This document shows, piece by piece, positions 23,200 through 34,645 of a stretch of DNA of 64,000 nucleotides. This DNA comes from Magicicada septendecula (taxonomy: Eukaryota; Arthropoda; Insecta; Hemiptera; Cicadidae). How positions within the stretch are numbered: the stretch's first letter is position 1; every line of letters starts with the position of its first letter. The stretch covers positions 710,358,196 through 710,422,195 of the forward strand of contig CM068367.1 in the NCBI GenBank assembly GCA_034769895.1, given 5' to 3'. The notes beneath the pieces are model-generated. The model was not told the DNA's origin. It worked only from the letters and a program-made list of their open reading frames with translations, and ran no database searches. The position numbers and the translations under genes are program-made.

Positions 23200-24480
23200 A
23201 ACAGTAAGGGAGGTGGTGGTAATATGGACCGGTTTTTTGTTTTGGGCAAAATACTCGATTTTGAATGTAGCTATTTCATCATTAATTATCACTACAATTA
23301 ACAAATACGTTCCTTGTAATGTATTATGAGTAGCTATGGACAAAAATTAAACTGTTCCATAGTAAATTATTATTTTTTAAACAGACAGCAAAATATGGGT
23401 TTTGAAGAGCAGGGTGGTAATATGAAACAAGTATAAGAATAAATTCAAAATGTTTTATTTTAATATTGTGAGTACTTTATTACTTTTATTATTACAGTAT
23501 TGCCCTATTTTATTCTCTTAAACGTAAAAAAAAAACAAATTATACTTTTAGATGCTAATAAAACTTTTTGAACATAGGAAAAAAACTAAGACAAATTGGA
23601 CCAAGTTCTTTACGAACAGAAGTCCCAAATAAAAACATCATTTTCACACGCACTGCACAACATATGAGTCCATTTCTGGCACATCACACATTGAACCCAA
23701 AGTTCTGCAGATTTTGATTTCTTGAATGTCTCCCATAAACAATATCATCCCAAGCTCCTATGGATGAATCGTTGAGGGAGCAACAGAGCTGAACCCAAAT
23801 GTGGAATCCAAACGGAGCCTGAGCAATCCAAACATGAAAGTCCGTACTTGCACGCCATGCCCTATTGTACAAAGGGGGCCTGCATCTCAACACCTTGTAT
23901 TACATAACTGTGCTACAATGCAAAAATTGGAGTTCCTCAAGCCAGACAATGCTCAGACACACCAGGGTGTTAAAACACCCCTCACAACTTCTATCTTGTG
24001 TCAGTATGATAACACACCATTAATGTCACCAAGTAGCCTATTCTTATGTCCCAAACAGAAACAGTAATAATTTCGTCTTGAGAAAAGGTAAGCCAGTTAA
24101 GCAAATCATACTTTTTTGTCCTGAACAAAACAACAAAGTTGACCTAGCCATTGTACTCATTGAGCCTTTATGAATCTTACAATGTCCTCATGATTCAATA
24201 ACTCCTCCATCTCCTGGTTATTTCGTATTCATCATCTTTTTTAACTGAGGAATACGGTAAATGACCTAGCTATGTGTACCTGTGTATTTTTAAATTTACA
24301 AAATGTTATTTGTTGACAATAAACTGTTGAAGTCTCCATAAAGTTGAAACGGTAGTAAGCGATCCGTTATAAGTGAACGTTGTGAGCTATTGAAACAGTT
24401 ATAATGTTGAATTGGCGAAAGCAATCCATGTGCTCTTAAGTTTTCTTGTAATCTGTAGTGTAGTTTAACAGTGTGTCAAA
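23200..24480. other. Unassigned stretch before the pogo-like pseudogene
   Basis: It starts abruptly inside a satellite palindrome at a TA dinucleotide, as expected for a TA-targeting transposon, but I cannot find a matching inverted end. Non-coding by eye apart from the minus-strand zinc-finger remnant noted separately. Confidence 0.35.
23620..23745 (-). pseudogene. Cysteine/histidine-rich remnant, possibly a transposase C-terminus
   Basis: On the minus strand one frame reads AELWVQCVMCQKWTHMLCSA followed by CENDVFIWDFC and a stop. The spacing C-x2-C-x3-W-x-H-x2-C with a later C-x-C-like pair recalls the PHD-like finger at the C-terminus of some Tigger/pogo-type transposases. Only about 40 residues are readable. 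It lies on the strand opposite to the pogo-like remnant at 24.5 kb, so it would belong to a separate decayed insertion. Family assignment is a guess. Confidence 0.3.
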
Positions 24481-24482
24481 AA

Positions 24483-25985
24483 TGAGTAACAAAGGAAGAG
24501 TGTGTTTAAATTTAGAAGCTAAGCAAAGTGTTATAATAAAAGTGATAAGTGTGTTTCAGCAAGGAAGTTAGCTGAAGTTTTTAACTGTGGAAGAACACAT
24601 ATTAACAGCATAATCCAAAATAAATACAAAATTTTAGAACCTAGGGAATCCAGTGTGAATCAGGGCATAAAAAGAAAATGCAAATCAATGTTTGCATTGT
24701 GGTTTAAATGTGCTCACTCTAAAAAACTCCCAGTTAGTGAAACTATGTTACAGGAGAAGCCACTCAAAATTTCTACCAAAATTAAAAGTCGAAGATTTTG
24801 TAACAAGCAGTGGGTGGCTGGGGTGTTTTAGAAAGAGGCTCAAAATATCCTTCAATACAAATTCAGGTGAAGGTACGAATGAAACTGCTAATGAAGTAAT
24901 TACCGGATCATGTGTTCTGGCAAAATATGTATTAAGTGAAATTTACTATGTTAATGAGGCTAGTTTTAGAGCTATACCAATTAAATCAAAGTAAAACATG
25001 TAAAGATGGAAAAATGGCTAAAGAAAGGCTAACAATTATGTTGTGTTGTAATACTGCCTACAAAAAATAGCAGCCATTAGGTAGTTAATGGGAAATCTTT
25101 AAAACTGAGACGTTTCAAGAGTTTGGAGACAGAATTACTGGGCATTATTTAGCATGCTAACAAAAAGGTGTGGATGACATCCAGCATTTTGAAAAGTGTT
25201 TGCAAGAATTTAATAAAAATGTTTAAGACAATATTTACTGTGTACTTTCATTAGTGGATAATGCGACTTGTCATCCAGTTACATCACTGTCCAATGTCAG
25301 AATCTTATTTATTCCACCAAACAAATTACATATCACCTTCAGCCATTGAACCAAGGAATCAAGGAATAATTCAGTCAATTAAACTTTTTTATCGAAAAAG
25401 AGTTCTTTGGTTCATTGTGTCTCATATGGGTTACAGCAATTTAGTATTTCACCTGGCAAAGCACATCACTGCCTTCAATGATCATCATGCCTTCAAATCC
25501 TGGTTCAAGACAGCCTGAAAGGAGGTTGCTCTTACTTCCATTAAGGTATTTAATTGTAATTGTACAAAAAGTGGCATTCAAATTAACGATGCTGACTTGC
25601 AGGTGCAGCCATTATATGAAATTTCGCAAGAGCTTTAGACACTTGCTACAGCTGCTGGACTGTCATATGATGAAAATGGAAAGTCTTCAGTGCTGCTGAC
25701 GATCTCGAGGGCAACTGGAAGATGCAACTTCAGAAAGATAATAAAGGTAGTTGGAAAAATTCCTGGATTTACAATAAAAACTTTTTAAAATGGTCGATTA
25801 AAATCTGTACTATTCCGGGATATACACTACACTCTTATAGTATAGTAAATTTTTTGGCTTGTTCCAGGAACAGGTGATGATAACGTACAGAGTGAAGAAG
25901 AAGAAGAAGAAGAAGAAGAAGAAGAAGAAGAAGAAGAAGAAGAAGAAGAAGAAGAAGAAGAAGAAGAAGAAGAAGAAATTAAAGG
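24483..25985 (+). pseudogene. Pogo/Tigger-like (CENP-B/DDE_1) transposase pseudogene
   Basis: The N-terminal start MSNKGRVCLNLEAKQSVII leads into a CENP-B-type helix-turn-helix (KLAEVFNCGRTHINSIIQNK). A CENP-B second DNA-binding part follows (SGWLGCFRKRLKISFNT near 24810-24860). The DDE_1 catalytic core keeps VDNATCHP near 25255-25280 and PLNQGIIQSIKLFYRKRVL near 25340-25410. The frame is broken several times, including early in the N-terminus, in the 25000-25250 stretch and after 25500, so it is dead. The C-terminal region enters an acidic tract (DDNVQSEEEE) that has expanded into the GAA repeat. Whole Tigger transposases are about 450-600 aa, which suits this span. A candidate right terminus lies at 26390-26409. 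Confidence 0.8.
25893..25978 (+). repeat. (GAA)n trinucleotide repeat
   Basis: An almost pure run of about 29 GAA/AAG units, within the acidic C-terminal coding part of the dead pogo-like transposase. It probably grew from Glu codons after the gene lost constraint. Pure GAA runs can form triplexes and vary in length between individuals. Confidence 0.95.
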
Positions 25986-26387
25986 ACCATTGGTAGTTTA
26001 AAAGAAGTGTTAAGATCTCATAGAGGGATCAAAGATATTTGCATTACTCTCGATAAGGAATGTCAGATGAATACTATGAAACAGTGTAGTAATCTTTACT
26101 TTTTGGTCGAAAATAACAAAATTAAAAAAAAAATCTGTTAGCAAACAACAATAAAAGAGTATTTTTCAAAAGTATAATTTCTTTACCACATGTTGTAATA
26201 TAAGTATTTTTTATTGTAAACATACTGTAAATAGGAATGAAACTGCTATAGATAATTAGATAATAAATAGATGATTATCCGTGTTTAATATACTGTAATA
26301 TTATAATATCCACCAATCCCTTTATTAAATGCTCACCATTCTAAGTGGCCATCCAAGTGGCCATTTTACAGAGATCCAAGGGTAGCC

Positions 26388-26409
26388 CTTAAGACAGGTT
26401 TTACTGTAA
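26388..26409 (+). mobile_element. Candidate right terminus of the pogo-like element
   Basis: The reverse complement reads CAGTAAAACCTGTCTTAAG next to a TA, like the start of Tigger-type terminal inverted repeats, which begin CAGT and insert at TA. It lies about 400 bp past the transposase remnant. A repeated CCATCCAAGTGGCCA-like segment lies just inside (26345-26365). I found no matching left copy. Confidence 0.4.
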
Positions 26410-27161
26410 CATTTTGTGTTTTATGTTATTTGTTTGGTGTTCTGTGAAGTGTGCATGTGTGGGGGGGGGGTATCAATTTAAATGTTTGATATTTGTTGAA
26501 CTTTCTTCATTGGTCATTTCTTTAGGATTTCTTAAGGATTTTGTTTGTTGTACATGTTAACAGTGTTTTTATAAAGAGACTCATGGAGATGAAAACCATT
26601 TAAACAAAGGCCTACTAAAAAATAAATCTTTAGAAAATTTAGTTGTTTATGCAAACACAATACTAAATTATGCACAAGAATTGTGAATTTGACTATGCTT
26701 GCACATAATGTGACATAGATAGGCTACTCTTTACAACTTTAACTGAAAAATCTTCTTTATTGATTGCCTTCTTTCTGAGCCTTATTGTTGCAAGTTGTGA
26801 AACTCTTGAAACATCACAACAATATAATGCATTTGCATACTATTAATGTAGTGTACATTTAATATTAATTAATATTAGTATTTAATAATGATTAGCTTTA
26901 TTAGATATGTTTTACGATGAAAAAATTATTTACATACCTTCATTGAGACCTGAAGTAGCAAAAATGTTCCTAATGGGTGTCATTTTCAATCTGGCCATCC
27001 ACTATTTTTTGTTTTGAAGCTAAAAAGTTAGAGTTTGCTCAGTTTTTAAATATTCTTTAACGTAAGTTTTTTATTAATTATGGAACATTCAATTTGCACT
27101 AGCAGATAAAGATGTTAAAAAAAGAGTCAGTTTTATGCTCAGTCTGTTGTAGTTCCTGCAG
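26410..27161. other. No gene seen
   Basis: AT-rich non-coding sequence with a run of ten G at 26461-26470. No recognisable element or open frame of note. Confidence 0.4.
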
Positions 27162-27165
27162 ATTT

Positions 27166-28679
27166 TGTGATGATTTTAAAATAGGAATCGTAATATGGAG
27201 TAAAATTTATTTTTAAATCGCACATTAAAATTAATATTACATCCCTTGATTAACTCAAAATAATATTTAATAAAAAGTTTACATGACAAAAGGAATGCGA
27301 GTGTAAAGATAGGGAAACTAGTTAATAATTTACCATGCACTGACGTGCATTAACTGGAATTAACCTGCATACAGATTCTTTTACTAAACAAATAATACTG
27401 GTAAAACTTGAAATTATTCAAATAAGTAAACAATGATACAGTAGTATACTATTTAATTCTGATGTAAAGCATAGCTTTGGATACTAAAAAGGTAAAACTT
27501 TAAATACCGTAAATAGCGAATAAAGGTGGAACTATTTTGTTGTGATGCGTAAACTCCGCGCAGTTAACTTACCTGTCCTGACATAATAATAATGCAGTCG
27601 AGATGGAGCGCTCTCGTAGTAAACACTACACCCTTGAACCATGCCCCGAAGTACAAAGTTATTTTAATTTAAAAGTGCAGATATAACTATGTGTAGAGGA
27701 AAGTATCAGTAAAGTAGTGTTTTATAAAGAAAAACGTAATCTATTAAATTAAATGGAATAAATAAGTGAGAGGGATGACATCTCTAGTGACTAAGTGTAA
27801 GATCTCCAATGTTTGTTTAAATTAAAAAGGTACAATGTACCAAAAGTGAGAACATTTCATAAATAAAGATGTAACGTGCACTTCTGTGAGAAACAAGAAC
27901 TTTCACTCGAGTTGTACTACTAAAGATGCTTAGCTACCAGACTTCATAGAACAGCATAACTGCTTCATTAATTATCAGGATCTCTTCAGGAACTTCACCC
28001 GGAAAGTAAACTACCATAACCTTCAACCATTTGTGGACACCAGGATAACCTTCAAGGATCAAGGACCAGGATACGGAGTAAACTTCACAATATCATAGGT
28101 GACATGGAGACTTGTCTTCCGTGGTTAAATGTAATTAAAACCAATGTTTGCAAAAGACAGTTTAATAAACTATATAAAAGACTTTAATTATTGTCGATTT
28201 GTAAATTGTATTATGTTTTACGACTAAAATTATTTGTAATAGTAATTAGTGCTTGTAGTATAAAGCTTTTCAGATACTAGAGGTTAAATTAAGTCCATTC
28301 TTCAAATGCCCCCCCCCCAAATAGTATAATAACTTAACTTACTAACCAATTTAATATCCCGGATCCGTGGAAAAAGCTAGCACATAACAATACTTTTGTT
28401 GTGGCCACCTTTTTAGAAAATATTTTGTAAACTTTTATTTATTAAACCTTATGGTAAAAAATCCATGTAGAACTATAAAGGATAGCACCTAATAAAGAGA
28501 TGTCATTACTTAACACAAAATACTGAGTGAATAAATCATCAAACACCCCAACAAACATTCCTTTCATTCTAAGTACTACTGCTTGTTAAGAAGTTGATTA
28601 AGACTATGGCAGCGCATGCAATTGATCTGAAGCAATTACGCACTGGTTCCCGACGTTATAACGTAGGTAAGACGTTATA
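27166..28679 (+). repeat. Gypsy LTR 1 (left)
   Basis: About 1.51 kb, starting TGTGATGATTTTAAAATAGG and ending GACGTTATA. It holds TATATAAAAG at 28171-28180 and a run of ten C at 28309-28318. It carries variants not shared by the other two LTRs, for example around 27455-27510. The boundaries come from comparing the three LTRs with their different flanks. Confidence 0.85.
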
Positions 28680-29338
28680 AAATGCGCCACTCTGCTGTTA
28701 GTTAAAATAGTTGTGTGCATCGTGGTACACATAAAATAACCAAAATTAATAATTGTGCAAGATAGTGACACATATACCATGTGCCACTCTGTTGATCTAT
28801 TCACTCAGTTACTTTAAAATATTTCAGTAATTTAAAAAAAAAATAAAAAATATAATAATTATTGTTAGAATAGAATAGTATATAGGTAACTTTAATTGTG
28901 AATTGAATATGTGTACACTCATATTAACATATTGACACACGTATACAAAACCATGTACGTACTTGTCCAAAAATTTCATTCATCAACGTGTCGGTTTGTC
29001 AACAAACTCAGACCTGTAAATATCCTGTTCTCGCCTGTACGGAATTGTATTTGCCACCCTCAGCAAAGTCAAGTTAGACAATACCCCACCTCCTCTATTG
29101 TTCTATTGTTATAACAAGTGTGCATCATCTTGTGCCTAGTAACCAGGTATTTCCCCCTTAGTTGAAAGTAAATTGACGCCTGTGTGAGATTTCTCTTTCT
29201 CTGAGATTTAATTCTCACACAACCAATGTAAATTTTAATGCGAACTAAAATCGTTTCTTTGAGTTAACAAGAAAGAGTTGTATAGGATTTAATATTAATA
29301 GTAGAATAAGTATTTATAGTGATTGATATTAAACAAAA
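28680..29338 (+). other. Gypsy copy 1 leader
   Basis: Non-coding sequence between LTR 1 and gag. I do not see a convincing tRNA primer-binding site of the usual TGG form right after the LTR. The matching leader of copy 2 is at 36162-36814. Confidence 0.55.
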
Positions 29339-30844
29339 ATGGCTTTATTTAACCCCGATCTATTATTAAAAGACGAATTGTGCTACGAAGCTATTTTACG
29401 CTTTTTACCTCACGCGAACGTAACAGTCTCTGAATTGCGCAAATCATTACGCGAAAGTAGATTAGATACACCCTCGCAGTTAGGTAGATTACGCGAACTC
29501 GATTATGACAGCGAAAGAGAAACGTGTTATGTGAAGTATAGGGAACTGACGTTATTATCTCAAACCCTTCATGACGAAAAATCACCTGCAGTAATATTGC
29601 GGATCACGCAAAGAATAGAACATTTAACCCGCTGGTTGAAGAATTTAATGAACTGGCCCGACGTCACCGTAATCCCTCCCGATGTGCAAAAATTTTCGGA
29701 TGAGGCATTACAGCAATTACCCACGATAATACGACAATTGCGAAGAATGTCTGACTCATCTAGGATGGAGGAAATTGAGCAATCATTACAAAAATTATAT
29801 ATTTCCCCAGTTCAATCTAATACTTTAGAACACCCTCCCTCCACCGCGAATCACGAATCACCCACTGTATCGAAGATACAACCGACTCACGAACAGCTAC
29901 CAGATAGAGAGTTAAATACCCTAACGATATCGGAACCCCCACAGCCTAGTGGTCACCATAATCGCACCAGTAAGTATGCGATTACGATGCCTAACGCAGC
30001 AACAGGTCCTTCTAGAAGTATGCCACATGTAAATTTTAATGTAGACCTCTACGGAAAGATCACGCACCCAGTAGAAAAAATCATTACAGAAATTCCATAC
30101 ACTGATGGCTTAAGTATTACGAAACTGTTAAATTTCATCAGATACCTCCTACAAATAAAAGATTTACAGCAACTGAATGATTGGCAAATCTTGCAAGTCC
30201 TCCTACCCAAATGTAAACCACCATTAAGGGATCGTGTACTGGAATCATTAAGCTCAACTCTTCCAGTAGAAGAACTTCATACTACCATTATAAAACATTT
30301 TATTCCCATGGGAATTTATGAGGAGATCAAAAGAAACACCGTACTTCGAGTACAAGGAGCCCATGAGAGACTGGCCCACTATATTGCAGACATCAGAGAG
30401 TCTTCCCGACTACTGCAAGTCAACTGGAGTGAGAAACAATTGGTCGATACCATTCTAGTAGGATTATCTCCGGAAGAAAGATCTCTATTAGCATTAATAA
30501 ATAGGCCCCACACTTTCACAGATCTAGAACAATGCAGTATTCACTCGTCAAATGTATGGTATGCGGACCAGAACAGACATGCATTGCTATCCACTGCACC
30601 ACGTAGATATGAAACGCAAGCCCTGGTAACAGATGGAAGAAAACAGCGCGAAAGACGACCATTTCGTAGACCTACCAATTTTCACGACCACAGTAAATCT
30701 AAAGAGCCTCAACCTCGACAGGAAACCAGTGATACCCCTCGTAAAGAAAATATATGTTATAACTGCGGGAAATTTGGACACATCAGTAGAAACTGTAAAT
30801 GGAGACAGTGCTCTCAGAAAACCCCTTATCCAAAAAACATGTAA
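29339..30844 (+). CDS. Gypsy copy 1 gag (fossil retroelement part)
   Basis: A 501-residue frame opens just after the leader at ATGGCTTTATTTAACCCC. The middle resembles a retrotransposon Gag core, and a basic C-terminal region ends in one CCHC zinc knuckle, CYNCGKFGHISRNC, near residues 473-486. Gag proteins of this kind form the particle that packages the element RNA. The protein is long for a Gypsy Gag, with a low-complexity middle part (about residues 155-225). It lies in a separate frame from pol, as is common in the family. Confidence 0.85.
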   Translation: MALFNPDLLLKDELCYEAILRFLPHANVTVSELRKSLRESRLDTPSQLGRLRELDYDSERETCYVKYRELTLLSQTLHDEKSPAVILRITQRIEHLTRWLKNLMNWPDVTVIPPDVQKFSDEALQQLPTIIRQLRRMSDSSRMEEIEQSLQKLYISPVQSNTLEHPPSTANHESPTVSKIQPTHEQLPDRELNTLTISEPPQPSGHHNRTSKYAITMPNAATGPSRSMPHVNFNVDLYGKITHPVEKIITEIPYTDGLSITKLLNFIRYLLQIKDLQQLNDWQILQVLLPKCKPPLRDRVLESLSSTLPVEELHTTIIKHFIPMGIYEEIKRNTVLRVQGAHERLAHYIADIRESSRLLQVNWSEKQLVDTILVGLSPEERSLLALINRPHTFTDLEQCSIHSSNVWYADQNRHALLSTAPRRYETQALVTDGRKQRERRPFRRPTNFHDHSKSKEPQPRQETSDTPRKENICYNCGKFGHISRNCKWRQCSQKTPYPKNM

Positions 30845-31009
30845 GGCAGGAAGATCCGAAATCCTGTGTCTTCCGCAGCACCGTGAAAACAGGTAAACCC
30901 CTAAAAGTCAACAAATTCAAAAAAATAACCCAAGAAAATTAGACCCCTATGTTAAGAAGTTCATTGATAAATGTAATGTTATTAATAAATGTAATTTCAG
31001 TAAGTGTCG

Positions 31010-31490
31010 ATTACCATATATACAAGTAGACCTCGGTGTTACATCCACCCTCGGATTAATTGATTCCGGATCAACACGAAGTTTAATTAGTCAACAGCTA
31101 GCCAATAAATTATTTGAACACAACTTAGTTAAACGCAGTCAATCGGTGAATATTAGATGCGCTACAGCTAATAAACAAAATTTAATGGTAACACTTATCA
31201 TCACGTTTAAAGTAAAAATTAAAAATCTAACGTGGTATTTTCCAATGTTGGTATGCGACAAGTTAGGACCCGACTTAATATTGGGAGCTGATTTTATCAG
31301 TAAAACAGGAATAATTCTTGACATTCACGATAAGAAGTATTATTTTGGATTCGATCGTTCACAGAAATATAATTTTGATGATAATACAAATAACAAAGAA
31401 AGTACTGGAACAGCTTCTACACATTTAGAACACCACGAGTCTGAATTAGCTCATCTGGAAAGTAAAGATAGACGTAAATGCAGACACTAA
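31010..31490 (+). CDS. Gypsy copy 1 protease region
   Basis: Encodes an aspartic protease: LGLIDSGSTRSLISQQLA (the D-S-G catalytic triad) near 31045-31100, then LGPDLILGADFISK near 31260-31305, the usual second landmark of retropepsins. In life this enzyme cuts the Gag and Pol precursors. It sits between gag and the reverse transcriptase, in the normal Gypsy order. Confidence 0.75.
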
Positions 31491-33367
31491 TAGAACAGTT
31501 CTCCAACATCCTCACTCCAAAGTTAGGACTAACGAACCTGATAGAGTACAAAATCAATTTGAGCGACAATAAAGTAATACGCCTACCCCCATACAAATTA
31601 TCACCGCCGAAAATGGAAGTAATGAGGAATCAAATCAACAAATTATTAGAACAAGGAGTCATCGAACCCTCTACTTCACCTTACTCATCACCCGCGTTTT
31701 TAGTACCAAAAGGTCACGACAAACACATACTAGTTGTGGACTACAGGCAACTAAATAAACGGATAGAATTTGAGTCTATACCACTTCCCGACATCCACAG
31801 TGCTTTTCCTTATTTTACGAAAGCGAAAGTTTTTACTATCATGGATTTCAATCAGGCATTTCATCAAATACCCCTTTCTGAAGAATCAAAACGTCTAACC
31901 GCATTTGCCGTCCCTTTCAACCTGTACCAATTTACGAGAGTACCCTTTGGAATATCCCAAGGTAGTTCTGTATGTAGCCGATTATTAGAGAAATTATTCC
32001 ACGATATAAAATTTAAATATGTGTATCACTACCTAGATGACATCGTTATCTATAGCGAATCAATGGACCAACATCTTAAACATCTACGTGAAGTACTATC
32101 CCGATTAGAGAAAGCTGGATTAACCGTAAACCCCAGTAAAGTAAATTTTGCTGTTACACAATTTTCATTTTTAGGTCACATCGTAAAGGCCAACGGAAAG
32201 GTAAGCATAGACCCCGAGCGAACCCATGTGATCAGAGAATTTTTACCACCGCGGGATGCGAAAGGAATAGCCCGATTTTTGGGAATGATAAATTATTTCC
32301 ACAAGTATATTCCTCATCTAGCCAAAATTGCAGCACCGCTGAATGCTTTAAGAAAGAAGGGAGCTAAATTTGAGTGGAATGTGCAACACCAAGCTGCATT
32401 CGAAAAACTAAAAGAAAGCATAATATCACCCCCAGTATTGCAATTAGCCGATTTTACAAAACCGTTTGTAGTGCAGACAGACAGTTCAAGTGTAGCCCTA
32501 GGTGCAATAATATATCAGGAAGTAGACAACTCTAGACTACCTATTAGTTACGCTTCACGTACCCTGACCGACCAAGAAAAGAAATACTCCGCATACGAAT
32601 TAGAATGTTTAGCTGTCGTTTTCGCATTTGAGAAGTTCAAACCCTTTTTAGAACATAAAGAGTTCCTGTTAGAAACGGATAATCAAGCATTATCTTGGTT
32701 ACTAAATCACCCAAAACAGTTAGGTCGTATTGGAAGATGGGTAATAAGGTTAAATTGTTACAAATTTAAAGTACAACATATTAGAGGTACCCAAAATGTA
32801 GTTGTCGATACACTGTCACGTATGTTCCAGCCGACTAGTAAAACATCTGAAAACAAGGAGAGTAGAGAAATGCCGATTATCAATACCTTAATTACCGAGT
32901 TTCCTCTTGCATTTACGGACATAGCTCAGTACCAACAACAAGACCCCCTTTTAAGACCAATTATAGAACAACTCGATAAAGGAAATAAGTCAGAAAAATA
33001 CATATTGAGTAAGAGAGTATTATGTTATAGAATAGCAAATGGAAAATACTTACGAATAATCGCCCCTGATATTATTAAATCTATGCTGACGGAATACTAC
33101 CATTCTTCTACCATTGGAGCACATATGGGAATAAATAAAACTATACATCGAATTCGTAAAGAATATCACTGGGAAAATATGAACAGTGAGATAGCTAATT
33201 TCGTGAAAAGGTGTAAGTTGTGTGCACTCAGCAAGCCAGCGAGAAACAGCCAAATAAGTCAATTAATCTCAGAAATTCCTACTACCCCGTTCTCCAAAAT
33301 TTATTTAGACTTTCAGGACCCTACCCTCGTTCTAAATCAGGAAACACCATGCTACTCATTTGCGTAG
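31478..33367 (+). CDS. Gypsy copy 1 pol: reverse transcriptase, RNase H, integrase zinc finger
   Basis: A 629-residue frame. RT motifs in order: SPYSSPAFLVPKG near 65-80, VVDYRQLNK near 88-96, FNQAFHQIPL near 123-132, VPFGISQ near 155-161, and the catalytic YLDD near 185-188. RNase H follows (QTDSSSVALGAIIYQ near 332-346, then the ETDNQALSWLL segment). The integrase HHCC zinc-binding part is near 545-590 (GAHMG to CKLC). The arrangement RT-RNase H-integrase is that of Ty3/Gypsy (Metaviridae). The clade is not resolved by eye; Osvaldo-like is possible. Confidence 0.92.
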   Translation: MQTLIEQFSNILTPKLGLTNLIEYKINLSDNKVIRLPPYKLSPPKMEVMRNQINKLLEQGVIEPSTSPYSSPAFLVPKGHDKHILVVDYRQLNKRIEFESIPLPDIHSAFPYFTKAKVFTIMDFNQAFHQIPLSEESKRLTAFAVPFNLYQFTRVPFGISQGSSVCSRLLEKLFHDIKFKYVYHYLDDIVIYSESMDQHLKHLREVLSRLEKAGLTVNPSKVNFAVTQFSFLGHIVKANGKVSIDPERTHVIREFLPPRDAKGIARFLGMINYFHKYIPHLAKIAAPLNALRKKGAKFEWNVQHQAAFEKLKESIISPPVLQLADFTKPFVVQTDSSSVALGAIIYQEVDNSRLPISYASRTLTDQEKKYSAYELECLAVVFAFEKFKPFLEHKEFLLETDNQALSWLLNHPKQLGRIGRWVIRLNCYKFKVQHIRGTQNVVVDTLSRMFQPTSKTSENKESREMPIINTLITEFPLAFTDIAQYQQQDPLLRPIIEQLDKGNKSEKYILSKRVLCYRIANGKYLRIIAPDIIKSMLTEYYHSSTIGAHMGINKTIHRIRKEYHWENMNSEIANFVKRCKLCALSKPARNSQISQLISEIPTTPFSKIYLDFQDPTLVLNQETPCYSFA

Positions 33368-34002
33368 ATTCATTCACCAAATTTGTCTGGATGTATCCCA
33401 TGCGGCGAGCGTTATCTTCGACCACTGTAAGTATTTTGCAGGATAGATTATTTAAAGATTTCGGTACACCCATACATCTAGTGTCAGATAACGGACCCCA
33501 GTTTAAGTCAAAGGAATTCAAGAACATGTGTTTCAAACTAGGGATAGACCACATTACAACTACAGAGTATCGTCCGCAAGGTAATATAGCTGAAAGGTAT
33601 TTGCGAAACCTAAAATCTGCTTTAATAGCCTACCATGCAAACGACCATACGTCTTGGGACCAGAACCTATCTTGGATACAATTCGCCTTCAATTCAGCCT
33701 ATCATGAAGGACATAAGTATACACCATTTGAATTATTGTTTAAATACAAACCTAACCACCCATTATCCACTAAGTGGAAAATACATGAGTTACTACCCCA
33801 CGAAATTAGGGATAAAGATATAAAGAAAATCTGGAATGAAGCTCGCGCTAATTTAAGAGCAAACTTAAAGAAATCGCGAAAATATCATGAGAGGATTAAT
33901 AATAACAATGTAGTAAAGTACCAAATCGGTGACTTAGTAATGTATACAACACACCTGACGAGTAGTGCAATCGATAAGACCACCTCCAAGCTATCATACT
34001 GA
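33220..34002 (+). CDS. Gypsy copy 1 integrase core region
   Basis: Shows the integrase catalytic core: ICVDSFTKFVWMYPM (first Asp), LVSDNGPQFKSKEF (second Asp), and RPQGNIAERYLRNLKSALIA (Glu region). FAFNSAYHEGHKYTPFELLF is typical of Gypsy integrases. The C-terminal part and the 3' untranslated sequence run on to LTR 2 at 34646. Confidence 0.88.
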   Translation: MCTQQASEKQPNKSINLRNSYYPVLQNLFRLSGPYPRSKSGNTMLLICVDSFTKFVWMYPMRRALSSTTVSILQDRLFKDFGTPIHLVSDNGPQFKSKEFKNMCFKLGIDHITTTEYRPQGNIAERYLRNLKSALIAYHANDHTSWDQNLSWIQFAFNSAYHEGHKYTPFELLFKYKPNHPLSTKWKIHELLPHEIRDKDIKKIWNEARANLRANLKKSRKYHERINNNNVVKYQIGDLVMYTTHLTSSAIDKTTSKLSY

Positions 34003-34645
34003 TGGTGTGGTCCTTACCAAATTCACAAATACTTAACTCCAGTGACTGTAGCCCTGTACGAACCCTCTACTCAAAAGTATGTACGAAGAACACATATTTC
34101 GCGGATAAAACATTATCACGAAAAAGGAAATGATAGAGTGCAAGCAAACTAAATGGAGAAAAAAGGTATATTTTTGTACTCAACTGGTAAAGCGTACTTG
34201 AGTAACCACTTGTTTACCTAATCGTATAGATAGGGATGAGGCCTGATCAACCTCGGATCCTATTCAGCGAAAGTAGAGAAAAGTGAGAAGTCAGCTGATG
34301 TAGAATATAAATCATAAGTAAGTAATACATTACTTAAAGAGTAATTCTATAACAAGAGTAACTCACAACTAAAGAAAAAACCGGTAGTAGTCGTAAGTAG
34401 TAGTCTTAAGAAGAATTTAGTATGTTTTCAATATATAATTTATAAAGTGTGAATTTTATGTAGTCTAAGAATTAGTTTGTAAGGCGTTATATATGTTGAT
34501 AATAGGAAGAAGTAAGTCGAGAGTAACTCGTGCACCTCATAAATTGTAAAAAAAAAAAAAATAGAAATGAGTGAGAGAAATTTCGCTCCAGTATACTCCT
34601 AACTGACCTAATACCCACGCGGTGTCATCTTTAAGCGGCGTAGTA
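34003..34645 (+). other. Gypsy copy 1 3' part before LTR 2
   Basis: Holds the end of the integrase region and then non-coding sequence with an A-run near 34548-34562 followed by purine-rich sequence. The expected polypurine tract directly at the LTR edge is not evident; the purine-rich stretch lies about 80 bp upstream. The same arrangement precedes LTR 3. Confidence 0.5.

Noticed and set aside
28604-29114. Short frames in the Gypsy leader and LTR (also 36086-36597)
   Set aside because: Non-coding leader shared by the two copies; no domain and no family role.
31478-34002. An infectious retrovirus reading of the Gypsy array (an env gene)
   Set aside because: No envelope-like frame lies between integrase and the LTR; only about 640 bp of mostly non-coding sequence is there.
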